This document shows, piece after piece, positions 7,033 to 10,628 of a DNA stretch of 10,628 nucleotides. This DNA comes from Amoeboradix gromovi (taxonomy: Eukaryota; Sanchytriomycota; Sanchytriomycetes; Sanchytriales; Sanchytriaceae): NCBI GenBank assembly GCA_018985225.1, contig JADGIF010000339.1:1-10628 (forward strand). The letters are read 5' to 3'. Both the position numbers and the translations under genes were made by a program. Each line of letters starts with the position of its first letter. Position 1 is the stretch's first letter. Below the pieces are notes generated by a model. The model was not told the origin of the DNA, searched no databases, and worked only from the letters and a program-made list of their open reading frames with translations.

Positions 7033-7227
7033 TAACAAAGCTCAGAGCTGAAATTAAGGTGGTTATGCGACATACTGGGGAATGTCACAATTCAAATCAG
7101 AGAAAATTCCCCGAGAGAGTCTCATTACGGTAGTCCATTCAAGCTGCATGAAGATACCTTTTCTCTTATGTTAGTCAAATAACTAGGTACAGCACTTCGT
7201 TTGTTGATAAAAACGTTGATATCCAGA

Positions 7228-7627
7228 TTAAGACTTTAGTAAAGTTTTGAAAGGTCCGAAGTCGCTGATAATATCTCTAGTGCCTACTTTCATGATTCTT
7301 TCAGTCACCCCGTTCAGCTGTGAGACCAGTTCAACCAATACTAATATGATATAAACACAAGTATGTAAAAACCTTGTACTATGTTACACAAATACTGTAA
7401 ACTTCAATGCAAAGAAGATCATCACCAGCTCCATCAAGCTTCATTAATGAAATATTTCCAGACTTTTCATCGTCCAAAAAGGCCAATTTACTTTGGTAAT
7501 GGTAGTTACAAGCAAGCATAAAGTGCAGTTGCAGTATCCCAAAAAATGAATTAGTGTGGGGACCAGCCAGATAAAAGTTTATTTCGCTTATTCGTGTGTT
7601 CAGAAAATCCAAATAGACCTTAAAATC
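7228..7627 (-). pseudogene. Decayed coding sequence in two frames, product unknown
   Basis: One - strand frame is open from 7627 to a TAG at 7379-7381 (82 codons, no ATG near its start). It includes LAFLDDEKSGNISLMKLDGA and GDDLLCIEVYS. Next to that stop, the +1 frame is open from about 7385 to a TAA at 7228-7230 and reads like a continuation: VYIILVLVELVSQLNGVTER, then KVGTRDIISDFGPFKTLLKS. The two hydrophobic, protein-like halves joined by a single frame change suggest a broken gene of about 130 codons or part of one. I do not recognise the family. The setting among other decayed sequence suggests a mobile-element or duplicated-gene remnant. Region 7033-7227 holds nothing I can name. Confidence 0.4.
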
Positions 7628-8092
7628 CTATGCATATCACGGAAAAACTAAGAAAATTCAACGATCTTGTAGGTGTTTAAGCTTACACCAGTGTGCCCCA
7701 CAGTGCCGCAATAATAACTAGAGATACAGAAGAATGCTATAACAATCTTCAAGCCGTAGAAATTCCATTAAGTAATAGTGAAATAGTTAACTAGCAAAGA
7801 AGAATAGTTGAAAAAGTGTTGCGGCCTACAAGATATGTGATAAAACATGACGCTTTTTACTCAAGTTGGCTATTTTTTGGACACCAATTTAAAAAGTATT
7901 TGCGTTTCTTGTAATGTATGTCGATATTGGTTAAGAGTAGTATATTTTAGACTAGTTACTACGATGAGTATACAACCCAACGACTCAATGCGTCTTTAAA
8001 TCTCTTTCAAAGGTAACAGATACGAGCAGATCATATCCTGACATCTCTGATTTGAAATACTGCAATACGCAAGTAATACCCTTAACCCCTAA
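7628..8092. other. Non-coding stretch, nothing recognised
   Basis: No convincing coding frame, RNA gene or repeat was seen. A 50-codon + strand ORF at 7847-7999 contains a CVSCNVC motif but is short and isolated and is not annotated as a gene. The TTAACCCCTAAC near 8081-8092 is a single short telomere-like string, not an array. Confidence 0.4.
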
Positions 8093-8107
8093 CTATAAAA
8101 TTTATAG
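8093..8107. repeat. Small perfect hairpin at the end of the Fanzor-like remnant
   Basis: CTATAAA, one base, TTTATAG: a 7-bp perfect inverted repeat with a one-base spacer. It overlaps the last stop of the decayed frame at 8102-8554. IS605-type elements carry hairpins near their ends, so it may mark the 3' end of the element, but a stem this AT-rich can occur by chance. Confidence 0.35.
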
Positions 8108-8133
8108 GACATGGATCAGATTAAGCCTCACAG

Positions 8134-8292
8134 AAGGTCCCAATTTCCCAAAAAACCAAGTGTTTCCACCAAAATGCAGCTGATCTGTTGTTGACCGCGC
8201 GTTCACTATCCTGAGATGAATTGAATGCGGTTCCATAAATTCAACCCCTCGTTAAAAGTCCAGATTTCCGAGAAAATCGAGAATTTCCACAG
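8134..8292. repeat. Diverged direct repeat with a 121-bp period
   Basis: 38 bases at 8134-8171 and 38 bases at 8255-8292 align without gaps at 27 of 38 positions, with AATTTCC/GATTTCC and TTTCCAC as shared cores. The period of 121 bp is not a multiple of three, so this is not a simple in-frame protein repeat, although both copies read in the same strand of the Fanzor-like remnant. Confidence 0.35.
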
Positions 8293-8297
8293 AGAAA

Positions 8298-8310
8298 CTA
8301 GCAATGCTAG
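8298..8310. repeat. Perfect short inverted repeat
   Basis: CTAGCA, one base, TGCTAG. It lies within the tail of the Fanzor-like remnant, just beyond the second direct-repeat copy, and could be a small structural element of the transposon end. Confidence 0.3.
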
Positions 8311-8756
8311 ATGCTCCGTTACAGTGATTGCTCACGCTTTCACCACCCCGAGGCGGGATTGAATAGGGATGCAGATACTTGATTTATATGTTGCTTGCTG
8401 CCATATGGTCTCTATCTATCTTCAAATGACACTGTGTACAGGTTCAAGTTTCTAAATTAGTGTTCTTTAGAGTACCACACATTGTACATGGCATCGAATT
8501 TCCGTATTTGGACCAGCTTATCAGTCTGAGACGAATGTATGCTGTACCTACTAGTTAATTCTTTAGATTTAATTTACCACTTGTGAAAAGGAAGAATATC
8601 TAGTATTTAAGCTATTAGAAAAGTCATGAAATTATATAAAAATGCATACAAACTCGCGATAAATGTTTTATTCAAGATAACAATCGAGCTGCCAGTGGCC
8701 TTAATCTTATTTTAATAAAAGCAATCCAATCAGCAAGATCTTAATTAATTCCAAGC

Positions 8757-8975
8757 ATGGAACAAAATCACGATAAATGCATGAAATATGAATTTACTTT
8801 GAACGATCCATTAAACAGTTCCTTAATCCCGATATCCTTTAGATATAATGGTAGATATTATATTACAGCTGCGTGTCTATTGGTTTATACATTTAAAAAT
8901 CATTCCTACACTTATTTACGACCTGGTTCATTTACTAGGATGCATCGCAGTTTATCGATGCTCTGTTCACTTTGA
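8757..8975 (+). CDS. Weak small ORF, hypothetical
   Basis: 72 codons from an ATG, not recognised. The peptide has a polar N-terminus and a Tyr-rich hydrophobic middle (RYNGRYYITAACLLVYTF, about 29-46) but no known motif. A TATATAAAA string lies about 120 bases upstream (near 8633-8642) and could be a TATA box. No neighbour supports it and the region around is decayed, so chance is about as likely as a gene. 8555-8756 and 8976-9184 show nothing else. Confidence 0.2.
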   Translation: MEQNHDKCMKYEFTLNDPLNSSLIPISFRYNGRYYITAACLLVYTFKNHSYTYLRPGSFTRMHRSLSMLCSL

Positions 8976-9184
8976 GACTTACCATGTCAAGCTATAGCTC
9001 AGCAGTTTACCATACCGATTTTCCGAATTCCTTTCATCTGAACCGTAAAATCCCATAACATCTATAGCACTCAGAGTATTGCAATCCCGTTGAACAGCAA
9101 GCATCAGTTTAAGTTGGTAACAATTCAGACTTACTTCAGTATTAATTCAAGTTGATTTGTAGTAAAATCTTAGATTTATTGAAG

Positions 9185-9838
9185 TTAAATCGGCCTTGAT
9201 GGTCGTTTGGGTTCTGGTGATCTTGGATTATCACGGAGTTGGTTCGCTGGTCCCTCTAGTGCTACTGGTGCTCTTCGCGTAGGAGATAAAATTTCAGCTG
9301 GTGCAACTCTCTTACTAAAAAATCGATTTCTGACCCTACCGAAAAAGTCGGAAACCTTGTAATATCCTTTTAGACCATAGAAGATTAGTTTTGTTCCATA
9401 TTTTCCCTTGCTTTCATTTTTAACTTTTACCACATATGCATCAAGCTCGGCTTTCACACTCAATTCCGCTGGTGACAATTTTCTTTCAGCCGCTTTCTCC
9501 GCCAATTCCTTAGATAGACTCTTCATCTCCTTTTCAAGAATAATAGAAGAATCAAATATGCTTCTGAGACTATTTGTTTTAAATTCAGCACCTTCAATTC
9601 TCAATTCCTTTTTAATATTCTCGAATTTTACAAATAGTGTAATCGATTTTCTTGCACCAGTTACAAGTTCCTTCAGAGAATCAAATTCAGGCATTACTTC
9701 ATATCCACTTATCAATCTGTTATAGTTATCGGGATTTCTGACACTCATGTCGGCCATCTTATAAACCAGGTCATGATATTTAGTAAATGCATTATTACCT
9801 TTCGCTTCAAATACCTCTGTCAACTGCTCCAAAACCAA
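9185..9838 (-). CDS. Hypothetical helical protein, 5' end unresolved
   Basis: About 217 codons, product not recognised. The frame is open from 9877 but has no ATG until 9755-9757, so the drawn 5' end is a TTG and the true start is either that inner ATG (190 residues), an upstream exon, or lost by a frameshift. Residues about 1-135 look helical and charged, with ELAEKAAERKLSPAELSVKA as a clear Ala/Glu/Lys helix. A Tyr/Gly-rich patch (YGTKLIFYGLKGYYKVSDFF, about 147-166) and a basic segment FGRVRNRFFSKR follow. The last 40 residues are rich in Pro and Arg and probably disordered. No membrane segment or catalytic motif is evident. A - strand frame just upstream begins MRAIYFIQLIMAMP (ATG near 9908), which looks like a signal peptide in another frame; joining it would need a splice or frame change, so secretion is only a possibility. 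Confidence 0.55.
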   Translation of the reverse strand: MVLEQLTEVFEAKGNNAFTKYHDLVYKMADMSVRNPDNYNRLISGYEVMPEFDSLKELVTGARKSITLFVKFENIKKELRIEGAEFKTNSLRSIFDSSIILEKEMKSLSKELAEKAAERKLSPAELSVKAELDAYVVKVKNESKGKYGTKLIFYGLKGYYKVSDFFGRVRNRFFSKRVAPAEILSPTRRAPVALEGPANQLRDNPRSPEPKRPSRPI

Positions 9839-10220
9839 AAAGAACTGTATGCGTTCCTTCTTGCATTGGCATTGCCATTATTAATTGGATAAAGTAGATT
9901 GCTCTCATTGTATAATAGTCATGTTCTTGCTTTTAAACTACAAATAGGTTTAGCAGGACTCCTTAGGACAGCTTTATTAGTGCAAGCATTTCATGTCAGA
10001 AAAATTACTGCGATATTATGGTAATAGACCTGACTACAGAACTAGCTCCTGTTAGCTTGAAAATCAAGAGATTGATGAGACTGTGACTATGAAGCCAATT
10101 TTTAGTATTTTGGATGCATCTGCAAACATAAGGGACATCAATTCGGATATTGCAGATGAGTTTAATGAATACTAAAAGACTTGGAATACATAAATTAGCA
10201 CAAATTATTTCGGATATATC
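9820..10220 (-). pseudogene. Broken coding stretch upstream of the 217-codon ORF
   Basis: Two overlapping - strand frames look protein-like. The first is open from 10220 to a TAA at 10005-10007 (71 codons). The second runs from 10041 to a TGA at 9820-9822 (73 codons) with only two internal stops, both TGA, at 9991-9993 and 9919-9921; it includes NACTNKAVLRSPAKPICSLK and NLLYPINNGNANARRNAYSS. The second frame meets the 217-codon ORF at a CTTTTTGG run (about 9836-9842), where a one-base change would link them. This suggests one decayed longer gene, or the ruins of a mobile element beside a real gene. Family unknown. Confidence 0.35.
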
Positions 10221-10272
10221 TCAAGGTCTTTGCTGAAGATCAGCCATGAAGATTGCAGTTGGTAGAAATAGC

Positions 10273-10312
10273 AGCAAGCGGGGATTGTGAGCTCTAGCTG
10301 CGCCTGCTTGCT
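10273..10312. repeat. Stem-loop with AGCAAGC / GCTTGCT arms
   Basis: 7-bp perfect arms around a 26-base loop that itself contains AGCTCTAGCT, followed by TTTT. It is locally GC-rich compared with its surroundings. A small structured RNA or an element end is possible; nothing else supports either. Confidence 0.25.
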
Positions 10313-10628
10313 TTTATTAATATAACTCGTAATTGCTTGATTACAAATGTTTGCGGAGTCTACAAGTTCATCTGCCGGAAATCATAAATCCTTGATCGTT
10401 AAAAGATGCATGTAGATTAGAAAAGAGCCAATGTTGATATGCGCCATATTTCTACCTGGTAACCCATTGGGACATGCTCTGTAAAAACTAGACTAGGGGT
10501 AAAAAACGGGTGACGAGATTTACCCAGTTGAAATTTTCACAGCAGTGTCCCATATTTCTTCACCTAGGCAATAGGCGAAACTACTTTATCAGTGATCCTT
10601 TGTTGCCAGCCTGGTCTCTCACCATTCG
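10313..10628. other. Right edge, no gene recognised
   Basis: A + strand frame is open from 10492 to the window end (45 codons, no ATG), and the opposite strand has a frame with two stops over about 65 codons. Either could be part of a gene or remnant that continues outside; nothing is identifiable. Confidence 0.3.

Larger units (their letters stand above)
8102..8554 (-). pseudogene. Decayed TnpB/Fanzor-type nuclease, zinc-ribbon end
   Basis: TnpB and its eukaryotic relatives (Fanzor) are RNA-guided DNA nucleases with a RuvC fold and a zinc ribbon near the C-terminus. Here one - strand frame of about 150 codons contains only three stops (TGA 8444-8446, TAA 8384-8386, TAA 8252-8254) before ending at 8102-8104. 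The first segment carries CTMCG, twelve positions including the TGA, then CTQCHLKIDRDHMAASNI. The Cys pairs are C-x2-C at 8477-8488 and 8429-8440, and DRD-x2-AA-x-NI is the classical end of the TnpB/Fanzor ribbon with the last RuvC aspartate. The tail contains SKYGNS before the ribbon and a PRGGESVSNHCNGASS stretch after it. Upstream of 8554 the RuvC part is not recognisable, so the copy is truncated and inactive. No target-site or terminal repeats could be fixed. The family call is good; Fanzor versus an IS607/IS605-type TnpB is open. Confidence 0.65.

Noticed and set aside
7847-7999. 50-codon + strand ORF with CVSCNVC
   Set aside because: One Cys motif in a short isolated ORF within decayed DNA is not enough to call a gene.
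8081-8092. Telomere-like TTAACCCCTAAC
   Set aside because: A single imperfect unit with no tandem array.
9408-9725. 105-codon + strand ORF
   Set aside because: Antisense to the 217-codon ORF; its Ser/Phe/Leu composition is that of a reversed Lys/Glu-rich frame.
10089-10175. 28-codon + strand ORF from an ATG
   Set aside because: Too short and antisense to a longer protein-like frame.

Overview
The window looks like nuclear DNA of a eukaryote, most likely an early-diverging fungus. The sequence is AT-rich. The only confidently identified gene is a 909-codon MSH6-type mismatch-repair ATPase with an N-terminal PCNA-binding (PIP) box, read without an intron. Decayed TnpB/Fanzor-like sequence also fits such a host. 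The species cannot be fixed from the sequence; a rozellid or other protist is possible.

Left part (1-2153): two intact + strand ORFs of virus-like character lie 33 bases apart. The first encodes a 217-residue protein with repeats of the I-x-[ND]-P-S-E-[ED]-V-Q type known from giant viruses and amoebae. The second encodes a 276-residue protein that reads as an F-box-like N-terminus, a CX2C-X16-CX2C zinc finger and a charged helix. Next to them on the - strand is a 66-codon remnant of a Thr/Ser/Gly-rich repeat protein that looks like the end of a fibre protein. A short zinc-ribbon remnant lies at 53-220. I read this side as a possible piece of integrated large DNA virus, or of a gene set shared with such viruses.

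Central part (2226-7018): three genes, all on the - strand. They are MSH6, an 87-residue protein and a 444-residue protein with a basic N-terminus, a Ser-rich disordered middle and a folded C-terminus. The two smaller genes are not recognised and are 44 bases apart. All three have a CCCC run 5 or 6 bases upstream of the ATG, in the context ACAACCCC in two cases. The left-hand virus-like genes lack it. MSH6 would act with MSH2 in repair of base mismatches; nothing ties the two neighbours to repair beyond position.

Right part (7019-10628): mostly decayed sequence. There is a broken unrecognised coding stretch (7228-7627), a TnpB/Fanzor-type zinc-ribbon pseudogene read in one frame with three stops (8102-8554) and ending in a small hairpin, and a weak 72-codon ORF (8757-8975). 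A 217-codon ORF of unknown function (9185-9838) has no proper ATG at its 5' end and is preceded by open segments in other frames (9820-10220). No tRNA, rRNA or CRISPR array was seen.
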